A stretch of 26,182 nucleotides of DNA. It comes from Alphaproteobacteria bacterium UBA3002 (GTDB taxonomy: Bacteria; Pseudomonadota; Alphaproteobacteria; Rickettsiales; UBA3002). The notes beneath the pieces were generated by a model. That model did not search any database, was not told the origin of the DNA, and was given only the letters and a program-made list of their open reading frames with translations. Both the position numbers and the translations under genes were made by a program. Positions 7,905-16,099 of the stretch are shown here, one piece after another (the stretch's first letter is position 1; the number at the start of each line of letters is the position of its first letter). The DNA lies in the NCBI GenBank assembly GCA_002346425.1, contig DDZS01000017.1, forward strand, positions 1 to 26,182. Direction: 5' to 3'.

Positions 7905-8201
7905 TTACGCGGCTTCTTTAGCAGCCAGTGCTTTTTTCACTTTAATACGCAGTTTGCGACCGGTTTCGCTTAAGTTATTCGCTTTCGCGGTCACAAGAAA
8001 TTGGTCCAGACCGCCATTATGGTCGATCGAGCGGAGCGTCGCTGCCGTAATGCGCAAGGCCACTTTTTGTTCCAGCGCATCGCTTTGCAGGTGCACTTTC
8101 TGCAGGTTCGGTAAAAAACGGCGACGCGTTTTACGCATCGAGTGCGATACGTTGTTACCTGTTTGGACGCCGGTATCGGTCAAATCACATTTGCGAGACA
8201 T
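7905..8201 (-). CDS. rpmB: 50S ribosomal protein L28
   Basis: Structural protein of the large ribosomal subunit. The 98-residue protein begins MSRKCDLTDTGVQTGNNVSHS and continues with MRKTRRRFLPNLQ, the conserved L28 core; the C-terminus is lysine-rich as in alphaproteobacterial homologues. Length is usual for alphaproteobacteria. The start at 8201 has a good ribosome-binding site (GGAG, then TAAGAGC, then ATG). A well-formed promoter lies in the short gap to gyrB, so it is probably transcribed on its own as well as by read-through. Only one of the four usual zinc-ribbon cysteines is present (Cys5), so this is the zinc-free type. Confidence 0.97.
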   Translation of the reverse strand: MSRKCDLTDTGVQTGNNVSHSMRKTRRRFLPNLQKVHLQSDALEQKVALRITAATLRSIDHNGGLDQFLVTAKANNLSETGRKLRIKVKKALAAKEAA

Positions 8202-8227
8202 GCTCTTACTCCATCGTTGAATCGAGG

Positions 8228-8256
8228 CTTTTAGCCCCTGTTTAGGGTTGGGTCAA
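8228..8256 (-). promoter_or_regulatory. Candidate sigma70-type promoter of rpmB
   Basis: On the minus strand TTGACC (8256-8251, 5 of 6 to consensus) and TAAAAG (8233-8228, 4 of 6) are separated by exactly 17 bp. The expected start is near 8221, giving a leader of about 20 nt that contains the GGAG ribosome-binding site. This is among the best-spaced promoters in the window and fits a highly expressed ribosomal protein gene. Confidence 0.55.
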
Positions 8257-8262
8257 GGCTTT

Positions 8263-10692
8263 TTATGCATCCAGATTGCTGACTTTCAGGGCATTTTCCT
8301 GAATAAAGTCACGGCGCGGCTCAACGACATCGCCCATCAGGGTAGAGAAGGCGTCTTCCGCCTCGCTGATATCGTCAATCGTCACCTGCAATAAGGTGCG
8401 GTTTGTTGGGTCCAAGGTGGTTTCCCACAATTGCTCCGGATTCATTTCGCCAAGGCCCTTAAAGCGCTGCACGCTAATGCCTTTGCGGCCTTGCGTGAAA
8501 ATGACTTCGCGCAGACGGTAGGGCGACCATAGTACCGCTTCCATCGATTTGCGAATCAACTTGGCAGATTTGCCATACCATTGATAGAGCTGCTCGTAAG
8601 ACTCCGCTAAGAATTTGGCTTCTTTGCTAGTGAACAAATGCTCGCCCACCACGTGTCGTTCTTCCACACCGCGCACCATCCGCGTGAGTAGGAAGCCGTT
8701 CGTATCGTGCGACACGCTCCATTTCGCTTCTTCAGCATCCAAAAAGGCGTTGAGCATCGTTTCAAACGAGGTCGCGCTAGCCTTCGCCGTGTCGCCATCA
8801 GCAGCGAACAGGTTGGAGAGCGCCGCGGCCTCAATGACATATACGGGGAGTTTACGCGAAAGACGGTCAATAGCGTCGGCCTGTTTGAACGCCTTTTCAA
8901 TGGATTCGCGCAGCTCAGAGCCTTGCAACGTGGTGCCATCGGCCAATTCCAGCATAGCCTCATCGGTCATCTGATCGATCAGATATTGTTCCAGCGCAGT
9001 ATCGTCTTTTAAGTAGGTTTCCGACTGACCGCGTTTGACCTTATAGAGCGGCGGTTGGGCGACATACAGATAGCCTTTGTCGATCAGCTGCGGCATTTGC
9101 CGGAAAAAGAAGGTCAGCAGCAGGGTACGAATATGCGAGCCGTCGACGTCCGCATCGGTCATGATAATGATTTTGTGATAGCGTGTTTTTTCGATGTCGA
9201 ATTCTTCACGACCAATTCCGGTGCCTAGCGCGGTGATCAGCGTGCCGATTTCCTGACTGGAAAGCATTTTATCGAAACGTGCGCGTTCGACGTTCAGAAT
9301 CTTACCACGCAAAGGCAGAATCGCCTGAAACTTACGGTCGCGGCCCTGTTTGGCAGACCCACCTGCCGAATCACCCTCTACGATGAACAGTTCAGAAAGC
9401 GCTGGGGATTTTTCTTGGCAATCTGCGAGTTTGCCGGGAAGATTGGAAACTTCGAGCGCCGATTTACGCCGTGTGAGCTCGCGTGCTTTGCGCGCCGCTT
9501 CGCGTGCGGTGGCCGCCTCAACGATTTTCCCGATGATTTGTTTGGCTTCCTGCGGATGCTCTTCAAACCACTGCGATAATTTGTCGTATGCAAAGCTTTC
9601 GACCACGGGGCGCACTTCGGAAGACACCAGTTTGTCTTTGGTTTGCGATGAGAATTTCGGATCGGGCACTTTGACCGACAATACGCAAGTGAGGCCTTCG
9701 CGCGCATCGTCACCGGTGATTGCGATTTTCTCTTTCTTCGTCAGGCCAGCTTGCGTGGCGTAATTGTTGATGCAACGGGTGAGCGCGCCGCGGAAACCCT
9801 GTAAGTGCGTCCCACCGTCGCGCTGGCGGATATTGTTAGTAAAACACAGGACCTGCTCATGATAGGTGTCGTTCCATTGCATGGAAATTTCCACGCCAAT
9901 GCCGTCTTTCTCGCCGATCACCGCGATGGTTTCGTGCACGGCATGTTTAGTGCGATCCAGATACTGCACGTAAGCCGAGGTGCCGCCTTCGTAATAGAGT
10001 TCGGTCTCTTTCGGCTCTTCTTCGCGCCGGTCGGATACGAAAATGCGCACGCCGGAATTGAGGAAGGCCAGCTCACGCAGACGATGTTCCAGTGTTTCGT
10101 AACTGAACACGGTTTGGGTGAAGGTCTCCGAAGAGGGCAGGAAGGTGACTTCCGTCCCTTTTTTGCCTTCTGCCTCGCCCACGACTTCCAGCGATTGTGT
10201 CGCTTCGCCATGCGCAAAACGCATTTTATGCTCTTTGCCATTGCGCCAGATGCGCAGTTCCAGCCATTCCGAGAGCGCATTGACCACCGAAACGCCCACG
10301 CCGTGCAAGCCGCCGGACACTTTGTAGGAATTCTGATCGAATTTCCCGCCGGCATGCAGTTGCGTCATAATCACTTCCGCGGCGGACACGCCTTCTTCCT
10401 GGTGAATATCGACGGGAATACCGCGGCCATTATCGCGTACTGTACAGCTTCCGTCTTCATTCAACACCACATCCACACGGTCGCAATGGCCAGCCAGCGC
10501 CTCGTCGATCGCATTGTCGACCACCTCATAGACCATGTGATGCAGGCCCGAACCATCGTCCGTATCCCCAATATACATGCCAGGGCGTTTGCGTACCGCC
10601 TCTAAGCCCTTGAGAACTTTAATAGAACCGGCGCCATATTCGTCCGGATTCGGTGTGATGTCGTCTTGCATTTTTTCCGCTGCTTCACCCAT
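8263..10692 (-). CDS. gyrB: DNA gyrase subunit B
   Basis: ATPase subunit of DNA gyrase, which introduces negative supercoils with GyrA. The 809-residue protein shows VLKGLEAVRKRPGMYIG and EVVDNAIDEALAG of the GHKL ATPase, then the transducer domain. The TOPRIM motifs are EGDSAGGSAKQGRDR and TDADVDGSHIRTLLLTFFFR, and the C-terminal RFKGLGEMNPEQLWETT is conserved. Length is normal for alphaproteobacteria. ATG at 10692 has AGAGG 6 nt upstream; an internal ATG at 10671 is less well supported. It lies downstream of dnaN and recF on the same strand after a 99-bp gap that carries a DnaA box and a possible promoter. No intrinsic terminator follows. Confidence 0.98.
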   Translation of the reverse strand: MGEAAEKMQDDITPNPDEYGAGSIKVLKGLEAVRKRPGMYIGDTDDGSGLHHMVYEVVDNAIDEALAGHCDRVDVVLNEDGSCTVRDNGRGIPVDIHQEEGVSAAEVIMTQLHAGGKFDQNSYKVSGGLHGVGVSVVNALSEWLELRIWRNGKEHKMRFAHGEATQSLEVVGEAEGKKGTEVTFLPSSETFTQTVFSYETLEHRLRELAFLNSGVRIFVSDRREEEPKETELYYEGGTSAYVQYLDRTKHAVHETIAVIGEKDGIGVEISMQWNDTYHEQVLCFTNNIRQRDGGTHLQGFRGALTRCINNYATQAGLTKKEKIAITGDDAREGLTCVLSVKVPDPKFSSQTKDKLVSSEVRPVVESFAYDKLSQWFEEHPQEAKQIIGKIVEAATAREAARKARELTRRKSALEVSNLPGKLADCQEKSPALSELFIVEGDSAGGSAKQGRDRKFQAILPLRGKILNVERARFDKMLSSQEIGTLITALGTGIGREEFDIEKTRYHKIIIMTDADVDGSHIRTLLLTFFFRQMPQLIDKGYLYVAQPPLYKVKRGQSETYLKDDTALEQYLIDQMTDEAMLELADGTTLQGSELRESIEKAFKQADAIDRLSRKLPVYVIEAAALSNLFAADGDTAKASATSFETMLNAFLDAEEAKWSVSHDTNGFLLTRMVRGVEERHVVGEHLFTSKEAKFLAESYEQLYQWYGKSAKLIRKSMEAVLWSPYRLREVIFTQGRKGISVQRFKGLGEMNPEQLWETTLDPTNRTLLQVTIDDISEAEDAFSTLMGDVVEPRRDFIQENALKVSNLDA

Positions 10693-10708
10693 GTGTGGCC
10701 TCTTTAGT

Positions 10709-10736
10709 ATTCTATTGGCTAGTCATAGTCGGTAAA
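10709..10736 (-). promoter_or_regulatory. Candidate gyrB promoter
   Basis: On the minus strand TTTACC (10736-10731) and TAGAAT (10714-10709, 5 of 6) are separated by 16 bp. The predicted start near 10702 would fall at the AGAGG ribosome-binding site, so the true start may be slightly upstream. Modest support only. Confidence 0.3.
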
Positions 10737-10763
10737 TGCAGGTAATGCCAGCATTTCCGCGGT

Positions 10764-10772
10764 TTATCCACA
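10764..10772 (+). promoter_or_regulatory. DnaA box between recF and gyrB
   Basis: TTATCCACA is an exact match to the DnaA box consensus TTATNCACA. It lies in the 99-bp gap upstream of gyrB, about 30 bp upstream of the candidate -35. I saw no second perfect box in the gap, so this looks like a regulatory site rather than a replication origin. Confidence 0.55.
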
Positions 10773-10791
10773 TTGGCGGGGGCTGCCACAC

Positions 10792-11868
10792 TTAAGAAGT
10801 CTCGACCGCCCCTTCATCTACGCGGTAAGCATGGCAAAAGCTTGTAAATGCCGAGAAATCTGCTTCATCCGTTCCGGTCAGCCAGACCTGTGTGTCGAGT
10901 TGCTGAATCGCCTCCGACAACGCGGCGCGGCGATGCGCATCCAAATGCGCCACGACCTCGTCTAACAGTAGAATGGGCGCGCGGCCCTTGATGGTTTTGC
11001 GCGTGATGGCCTGCGCCAATAGAATCGCTAGTAGCAGGGCCTTTTGCTCCCCCGTGGAACAGGCGGCGGCAGGCATGGCTTTAGCGCGATGCGTGACCAG
11101 CCAGTCTTGTGTATGCGGACCAAGCGTGGCGCGACCGGCGCGGCTGTCGCGACTGCGCGCCGCCCGCAATTGCTCCGCGAGATCAGGGGCGCTTGGATGC
11201 TCCAATTGCATGTCGGCTTGCGGAAAAGCGTCGGTAATATGCAGCATGCTGGTCTGTAATTGCGCCACGAAGTTGGTACGGGCCAGACTCAAAGCCAAGC
11301 CGTGTTCGGCCATCTGTGCTTCCAGTGTGGAAAGCCAGCGCGAATCAGGCTGCGACTCTTCCAGTAATTTATTGCGGTCACGCATCGCCTTTTCATAAGC
11401 CGTGACGCGGGTAAGATGCGCGGGGTCGAAAGCATAAACCAGCCGATCCAGAAAGCGGCGGCGTGTTCCAGGGGTATCTAAGAATAAGCCATCCATTTGC
11501 GGTGTCAACCAAAGCATGGCCAAATGCTGCGCCAGCTCTGCCTGACTTTTCGCGGCTTTGCCATCGATTTTGACCAGACGCTTTTCGCTCTCAGCGCGTT
11601 GGTCGTGGCCGACGCCAAGTTGCACCTCGTCTTGCAAGCCATAGCAAAATGCCGCAATCGCCCAAGGCTGCGATAGATGGGCCGCATGCCGTAACGCCGG
11701 CAGTTTGGCGCGCCGCAAGCCGCGGCCCGGCGATAACAGGGAGATGGCTTCTAAAATATTGGTTTTCCCCGCGCCATTGGCACCGGTCAAAATCACCGAA
11801 GCGCCTTCCGGTTTAAGCGTCAGCGACGTGTAATTGCGAAAATAGGAAAGCGATAAGCTATGCAGCAC
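10792..11868 (-). CDS. recF: DNA replication and repair protein RecF
   Basis: RecF is an ABC/SMC-like ATPase that loads RecA at ssDNA gaps together with RecO and RecR. The 358-residue protein has YFRNY near the start, Walker A GANGAGKTN (29-37), the signature STGEQKALLLAILLAQA, and Walker B ILLLDEVVAHLD. Length is typical. The reading frame starts with GTG at 11868, immediately before codons for LHSLSLSYFRNY. It is 9 bp after the dnaN stop without an evident Shine-Dalgarno sequence, so coupling to dnaN is likely. The dnaN-recF-gyrB order is the classical arrangement. Confidence 0.96.
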   Translation of the reverse strand: MLHSLSLSYFRNYTSLTLKPEGASVILTGANGAGKTNILEAISLLSPGRGLRRAKLPALRHAAHLSQPWAIAAFCYGLQDEVQLGVGHDQRAESEKRLVKIDGKAAKSQAELAQHLAMLWLTPQMDGLFLDTPGTRRRFLDRLVYAFDPAHLTRVTAYEKAMRDRNKLLEESQPDSRWLSTLEAQMAEHGLALSLARTNFVAQLQTSMLHITDAFPQADMQLEHPSAPDLAEQLRAARSRDSRAGRATLGPHTQDWLVTHRAKAMPAAACSTGEQKALLLAILLAQAITRKTIKGRAPILLLDEVVAHLDAHRRAALSEAIQQLDTQVWLTGTDEADFSAFTSFCHAYRVDEGAVETS

Positions 11869-11877
11869 CGCGTTTGG

Positions 11878-12999
11878 TTAGACCCGCATCGGCATGACGA
11901 CATACAACGCGCCGACATCCGCCGGATCGCGAATCAGTGCCGGAGACTGTGAATCGCCGAAGACGAATTGTGCTGTGTCGCTTTCGATTTGTTGCATAAC
12001 ATCGAGCAGGTAGCGTGAGTTGAAACCGATCTCAATCGGATCCGCCCCATATTTCACTTCCAGCGTTTCATCCGCCGAGCCGTGTTCTGCACCCGTTGCG
12101 GAAAACGAAACTTGCGCATTGTCGACGGCAACTTTCAGGCTGCGGATTTTGTCGGAAGAAACCACGGATACGCGGTCGACTGCTTGTGCAAAGGCCTTGC
12201 TATCCACTTCCATGATCTTATCGTTCCCACTCGGGATGACGCGTTCGTAATCCGGGAAGGTTCCATCGATCAGTTTCGACAGTAATACCGCCTGACCGAC
12301 GATAAATTTGATTTTGGTTTGCGAAACATGAATCTGAATCGTGCTGACATTTTCTTCTTGAATCAGTTTGACCAGCTCGGCAATGGTTTTGCGCGGCACG
12401 ATCACGCCCGGCATATTTTCAGCGCCAGAGGGCAGGGCCACTTGAATACGGGCCAGTCGGTGGCCGTCGGTTGAAACCGAACGTAGCACTGAAGCGCCAT
12501 CATCATCCGCCGCATGGAAATAGACCCCGTTCAGATAATAACGCGTTTCTTCTGTGGAGATGGCGAAGCGGGTTTTCTCGACCAGCGCCAAACATTCGTC
12601 AGCGGTAATTTCGAATTGATGCTCCAGATCGTCTTCCGACATAGCGGGATAATCATCGACCGGCAGACTGGAGAGAGTGAAGCGTGAGCTAGCGGCTTTC
12701 AAAGTCACTTTGGCGTCGCCGTCTTTTTGCGCGAAAGTAATCGTCGCACCATCGGGGATTTTACGCACAATTTCATACAGCATATGCGCTGGAACCGTAG
12801 TCGTGCCCGGAGCATCGATCTCGGCCGCTACCTGATCCATCAGCGTCAGGTCCATATCCGTCGCGGTCAGTTTCAGCGCATTATCAGCCGCTTCAATCTT
12901 CACATTCGACAGGATCGGCACCGTACCACGGCGTTCAACCACCGCCTGTACGTGACTCAGCGACTTTAATAATGTGGCACGTTCAATTGAAAACTGCAT
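11878..12999 (-). CDS. dnaN: DNA polymerase III sliding clamp (beta subunit)
   Basis: The homodimeric clamp encircles DNA and tethers polymerases and other clamp-binding proteins. The 373-residue protein begins MQFSIERATLLKSLSHVQAV. It contains VERRGTVPILSNV (first domain), a TRYYLNGVYFH segment and VSTDGHRLA (second domain), FPDYERVIP, and ends VVMPMRV, close to the canonical MPMR end. An in-frame extension to 13050 is possible, but ATG at 12999 matches the family start and has GGGAG at good spacing. dnaA is not adjacent; the next gene upstream is a GNAT acetyltransferase. Confidence 0.97.
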   Translation of the reverse strand: MQFSIERATLLKSLSHVQAVVERRGTVPILSNVKIEAADNALKLTATDMDLTLMDQVAAEIDAPGTTTVPAHMLYEIVRKIPDGATITFAQKDGDAKVTLKAASSRFTLSSLPVDDYPAMSEDDLEHQFEITADECLALVEKTRFAISTEETRYYLNGVYFHAADDDGASVLRSVSTDGHRLARIQVALPSGAENMPGVIVPRKTIAELVKLIQEENVSTIQIHVSQTKIKFIVGQAVLLSKLIDGTFPDYERVIPSGNDKIMEVDSKAFAQAVDRVSVVSSDKIRSLKVAVDNAQVSFSATGAEHGSADETLEVKYGADPIEIGFNSRYLLDVMQQIESDTAQFVFGDSQSPALIRDPADVGALYVVMPMRV

Positions 13000-13023
13000 G
13001 CAATCTCCCAAGCTTTTCTTCCG

Positions 13024-13050
13024 CTTATACAATGCCAGAGGCGGGCGCAA
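13024..13050 (-). promoter_or_regulatory. Possible dnaN promoter
   Basis: TATAAG (13029-13024, minus strand) is a good -10 hexamer, about 25 nt upstream of the dnaN ATG. The best -35, TTGCGC (13050-13045), is only 15 bp away, shorter than optimal. The -10 is convincing; the -35 is uncertain. Confidence 0.3.
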
Positions 13051-13071
13051 GCCAAAATGCGCGGTTATCCT

Positions 13072-13611
13072 CTACGCGGCAGCGGGGAGCATGGGAGTAA
13101 CCCGTGCGGCTTCGGCATTAAGCCAGAGTTCCAGTTTGGTATCCGCACGCTGATATTTCGCCCGATCTTCCGCCGTTAGCGGAATATCAACAAAGCCGAG
13201 CGCGCGATATAAATGCGTCGCCGGTGCCAACGTGGAATTGGTTAGGATATAGAGACGATCCGCATTCGCTTCGCGGGCATATTCGATCACCCCTTGCAGG
13301 AGCGCGCGCCCGATCCCTTTGCCGCGGAGGCCGGGTTCTACGCCCATTTTAGTAAATTCATATTGGTGCAATTCCGGGTCCGTCATGTCACGGAACAGGG
13401 CTCCTGTACCGACGATCTGGTCATTCAGCCGCGCATAAAAAATCTGCCCACCCGGTTCCATAATATAGTGCTGCGGGTCATCCATAATTTTCTGGTCATA
13501 GGGCTCCACCGCAAAAAATTCGCGTAGCCACAACATGTTAAGCCGTTTAAAGTGGCCTGTCAGGTCGTTCTTATGCGTCAGAATTTCAATGGTGTCGGTT
13601 GCCAGCGTCAT
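13072..13611 (-). CDS. GNAT-family N-acetyltransferase
   Basis: The 179-residue protein has the GNAT acetyl-CoA motif A in YEFTKMGVEPGLRGKGIGRALL (RGKGIG at about 96-101). ILTNSTLAPATHLYRALGF follows, the usual beta5-alpha4 end where the cofactor thiol and Tyr lie. The N-terminal region (HFKRLNMLWLREFF, then EPYDQKIMDDP) is the type found in MarR-associated or stand-alone GNATs. The substrate cannot be told from sequence. The start at 13611 is chosen because AGGAGAC stands 5 nt upstream; a longer frame to 13647 has no such site. It is upstream of dnaN on the same strand (72-bp gap) and divergent from trpS. Confidence 0.88.
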   Translation of the reverse strand: MTLATDTIEILTHKNDLTGHFKRLNMLWLREFFAVEPYDQKIMDDPQHYIMEPGGQIFYARLNDQIVGTGALFRDMTDPELHQYEFTKMGVEPGLRGKGIGRALLQGVIEYAREANADRLYILTNSTLAPATHLYRALGFVDIPLTAEDRAKYQRADTKLELWLNAEAARVTPMLPAAA

Positions 13612-13715
13612 TTTTGTCTCCTTATTACCTCGAACATTACTGCGCAAGGGCGCGGAAAGCTAGCAGAAGCCATGCTGCTGTGCAATAGGACTTGTGTCTG
13701 CCGGACGCAGGAATT

Positions 13716-14711
13716 ATGACAGGCGGCATGCATCGTATCTTTTCTGGTATCCAGCCGACCGGCAATCTGCACCTGGGTAATTATCTCGGCGCCATTCGTC
13801 ATTGGGTCGATGGGCAAAGCAAGGAGGAGTGCCTCTATTGCCTCGTCGATCTGCACGCGATTACGGTGCCGCAGGACCCGGACGCGTTGCGGCAGCATTG
13901 CTTCGAAATGGCCGCAGCGCTGCTCGCCTGTGGGATTGACCCAAAACAATGCACGCTTTTCGTGCAATCCGCCGTGCGCGAACATAGTGAATTGGCATGG
14001 ATTCTGTTTTGCCAGACGCCGCTTGGTTGGCTGAACCGCATGACACAATTTAAGGATAAGGCGGGAAAGAATAAAGAAAAGGCTAGTCTGGGACTGTATG
14101 GCTATCCCGTGCTGCAAGCGGCGGATATTCTGCTCTATCATACAACGCATGTCCCGGTTGGCGAAGATCAGAAGCAGCATATCGAACTGGCGCGCGATAT
14201 TGCAGGGGCCTTCAACCGGGCGGCAGGGCAGGAGTTCTTCACGCTGCCCGAGCCGGTGATTCAGAAAGAAGCCGCGCGGATTATGTCGTTGCGTGATGGA
14301 ACGAAGAAAATGAGCAAGTCCGACCCGTCGGATATGTCGCGGATTAATCTGGTCGACGATGCCGATACCATCGCGCAGAAATTCAAAAAAGCCAAAAGCG
14401 ATATGGTTGAAGGCATCAGCTATGACCCGGAAGAACGCCCCGAAGCAGCAAATCTGATTCAGATTATGGCGGCGATGACGGGTAGCACGATCCAAGCGGT
14501 GGTCGCGGAATATGGCAGCAGCAATTTTGCGACGTTTAAGCAAGCCCTTGCCGATGCTGCCGTAGCGCATTTGGCGCCCATCAACACTCGCTATCACGCC
14601 TTATTGAATGACCGTGCCTATGTGGAATCCGTACTGGCTGAAGGAGCGGAAAAAGCGCGGACTATTGCAACGGAAACCATGGTGCAGGTCCGCAAACTCA
14701 GCGGCTTTTAG
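13716..14711 (+). CDS. trpS: Tryptophan-tRNA ligase
   Basis: Class I aminoacyl-tRNA synthetase charging tRNA-Trp. The protein (331 residues from ATG 13716) carries RIFSGIQPTGNLHLGNYLGA with HLGN as the HIGH motif (about 19-22), VDLHA, YPVLQAADIL and GEDQKQHIELARD. The KMSKS loop is at about 198-202. Length is normal for bacterial TrpRS. AGGAA sits very close to ATG 13716; an alternative ATG at 13728 (MHRIFSG) would also give a full enzyme, while an upstream TTG at 13692 is unlikely. It is divergent from the GNAT gene and 45 bp ahead of glyQ. Confidence 0.96.
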   Translation: MTGGMHRIFSGIQPTGNLHLGNYLGAIRHWVDGQSKEECLYCLVDLHAITVPQDPDALRQHCFEMAAALLACGIDPKQCTLFVQSAVREHSELAWILFCQTPLGWLNRMTQFKDKAGKNKEKASLGLYGYPVLQAADILLYHTTHVPVGEDQKQHIELARDIAGAFNRAAGQEFFTLPEPVIQKEAARIMSLRDGTKKMSKSDPSDMSRINLVDDADTIAQKFKKAKSDMVEGISYDPEERPEAANLIQIMAAMTGSTIQAVVAEYGSSNFATFKQALADAAVAHLAPINTRYHALLNDRAYVESVLAEGAEKARTIATETMVQVRKLSGF

Positions 14712-14721
14712 CATTACGGCA

Positions 14722-14750
14722 TTGCCCTGTTATAGGAAACGCGCTATAGC
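14722..14750 (+). promoter_or_regulatory. Candidate promoter of glyQ, leaderless geometry
   Basis: TTGCCC (14722-14727) and TATAGC (14745-14750) are spaced by 17 bp, and the -10 ends 6 nt before the glyQ ATG at 14757. The expected first transcribed base is the A of the ATG or its neighbour. No Shine-Dalgarno sequence precedes glyQ, which agrees with a leaderless start. Confidence 0.4.
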
Positions 14751-14756
14751 CTGCGC

Positions 14757-15629
14757 ATGACAAAAAGCTTTCAGGAAATTATTCTTACCCTGCAGAATTA
14801 TTGGGCAGCGCAAGGCTGTGTGATTTTGCAACCCTATGATATGGAAGTGGGGGCGGGGACCTTCCACCCGGCGACAACGCTACGTGCTTTAGGGCCGGAA
14901 CATTGGAACGCAGCTTACGTGCAGCCTTCGCGTCGCCCGTCAGATGGCCGCTATGGCGAGAATCCGAATCGGCTGGGGCATTATTATCAGTTCCAAGTGA
15001 TTATGAAACCGTCGCCTGAGAATTTGCAGGAACTGTATCTCGAGTCATTGAAGCAGCTCGGTATCGATCCTTTAAAGCATGATATCCGCTTTGTGGAAGA
15101 TGACTGGGAATCCCCGACGCTGGGGGCATGGGGCCTCGGCTGGGAAGTCTGGTGCGATGGCATGGAAGTGACGCAATTCACCTATTTCCAACAGGTCGGG
15201 GGCATTGAATGTAAACCGGTCGCCGGTGAGTTGACCTATGGGGTGGAACGGCTGGCGATGTATATTCAGGGCGTAGAAAATGTGTATGACCTGCGTTGGA
15301 ACGATGCTGATAGCGCGGCGCCAAAAACCTATGGTGATGTCTTCTTGCGTAATGAGCAGGAGCAATCGGCGTTTTCGATGGAACATGCCGATGTGGATCG
15401 GCTACTCCAGCATTTCAAAGATGCCGAAGCTGAATGTGCGCAATTGTTAGATAAAAATCTCGCATTGCCCGCTTATGACCAGTGTATTAAAGCATCGCAT
15501 CTGTTTAATTTGCTCGATGCGCGCGGGGTGATCGGTGTCACGGAACGCGCGTCGTATATCGGACGTGTCCGGGCATTGGCCAAAGGGTGCTGCGAGACCT
15601 ATATCGGCCAGAATAAGGAGGCTGCATGA
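14757..15629 (+). CDS. glyQ: Glycyl-tRNA synthetase alpha subunit
   Basis: Catalytic subunit of the bacterial alpha2-beta2 GlyRS. The 290-residue protein contains the family signature: SFQEIILTLQNYWAAQGCV, LQPYDMEVGAGTFHPAT, YVQPSRRPSDGRYGENPNRL, EDDWESPTLGAWGLGWEVW, QQVGGIECKPVAGELTYGVERL, and ERASYIGRVRALAKGCC. Length is normal. There is no Shine-Dalgarno sequence and a promoter-like element sits 6 nt upstream. The stop overlaps the start of the next gene (ATGA), and the ribosome-binding site for that gene lies in the last codons. glyS is not adjacent: three genes intervene. Confidence 0.98.
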   Translation: MTKSFQEIILTLQNYWAAQGCVILQPYDMEVGAGTFHPATTLRALGPEHWNAAYVQPSRRPSDGRYGENPNRLGHYYQFQVIMKPSPENLQELYLESLKQLGIDPLKHDIRFVEDDWESPTLGAWGLGWEVWCDGMEVTQFTYFQQVGGIECKPVAGELTYGVERLAMYIQGVENVYDLRWNDADSAAPKTYGDVFLRNEQEQSAFSMEHADVDRLLQHFKDAEAECAQLLDKNLALPAYDQCIKASHLFNLLDARGVIGVTERASYIGRVRALAKGCCETYIGQNKEAA

Positions 15630-16099
15630 AAGCTTTAATCGTATTGATTGTGATGGCATTCTCCACCACGCCTGTGTTTGCGAAAGATACGACGGAGCTG
15701 GCAACCACGCTCTATGAAAAAATCGAGCGTGCCTCTCCAAAAAGTGTCACAGGCGATATCATTCAACAAGCCTTAGCCGGAAAACAAGACGATCCGTGTT
15801 TCGAGGAAATGAAACCAGAAATCGAGACGATGGTAAAAAAATATTCCAAGGTTGATGCCGCGCGTGAACTGGCGATTAGCGAATATGCGAGTCAGTTTAG
15901 CTCCGAAGAACTGGAAGCGCTGATTTATTTTGCAGAGCTGCCAATTGGTCAGAAATGGTTCAGCAAACAACCGGAAATCGCGGCGAAAGCTGCCAATGTG
16001 GCCATGAATCATTTTCAGCAAAACCAATACCAGATCAGCCAGCAAATTATGGAGATTCTGGATAAATACCGTGACCGGACATGCAGCGTTTCGGAGTAA
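15626..16099 (+). CDS. DUF2059-type secreted protein (first of two)
   Basis: The 157-residue protein has a signal peptide (MKALIVLIVMAFSTTPVFA, likely cut after Ala19), so it is probably periplasmic. FSSEELEALIYFAELPIGQKWFSKQPE (about 91-117) fits the DUF2059 core, whose function is unknown. Cys58 and Cys153 are positioned like the two cysteines of the neighbouring paralogue. A perfect AAGGAGG (15615-15621) inside glyQ precedes ATG at 15626, which overlaps the glyQ stop by 4 nt; strong, coupled translation is expected. It overlaps the next gene by 19 nt. The remainder of the sequence gives no enzymatic motif. Confidence 0.82.
   Translation: MKALIVLIVMAFSTTPVFAKDTTELATTLYEKIERASPKSVTGDIIQQALAGKQDDPCFEEMKPEIETMVKKYSKVDAARELAISEYASQFSSEELEALIYFAELPIGQKWFSKQPEIAAKAANVAMNHFQQNQYQISQQIMEILDKYRDRTCSVSE

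Noticed and set aside
7901..7924. Possible terminator after rpmB (short GGCT/AGCC stem and a run of T on the minus strand)
   Set aside because: The stem is only 4 bp, lies in the coding region, and is separated from the T-run by several bases; too weak to call.
8232..8262. AGCC...GGCT stem followed by T on the plus strand between gyrB and rpmB
   Set aside because: It would terminate no plus-strand gene, the stem is short, and the same bases are better explained by the minus-strand rpmB promoter.
9805..10605. Long open frame on the plus strand opposite gyrB
   Set aside because: It lies wholly within gyrB, has no ribosome-binding site, and its translation resembles no protein family; it is a by-product of gyrB codon usage.
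13608..14597. Long open frame on the minus strand opposite trpS
   Set aside because: It overlaps trpS almost completely and runs into the GNAT start; composition is that of an antisense frame (rich in His, Arg, Cys).
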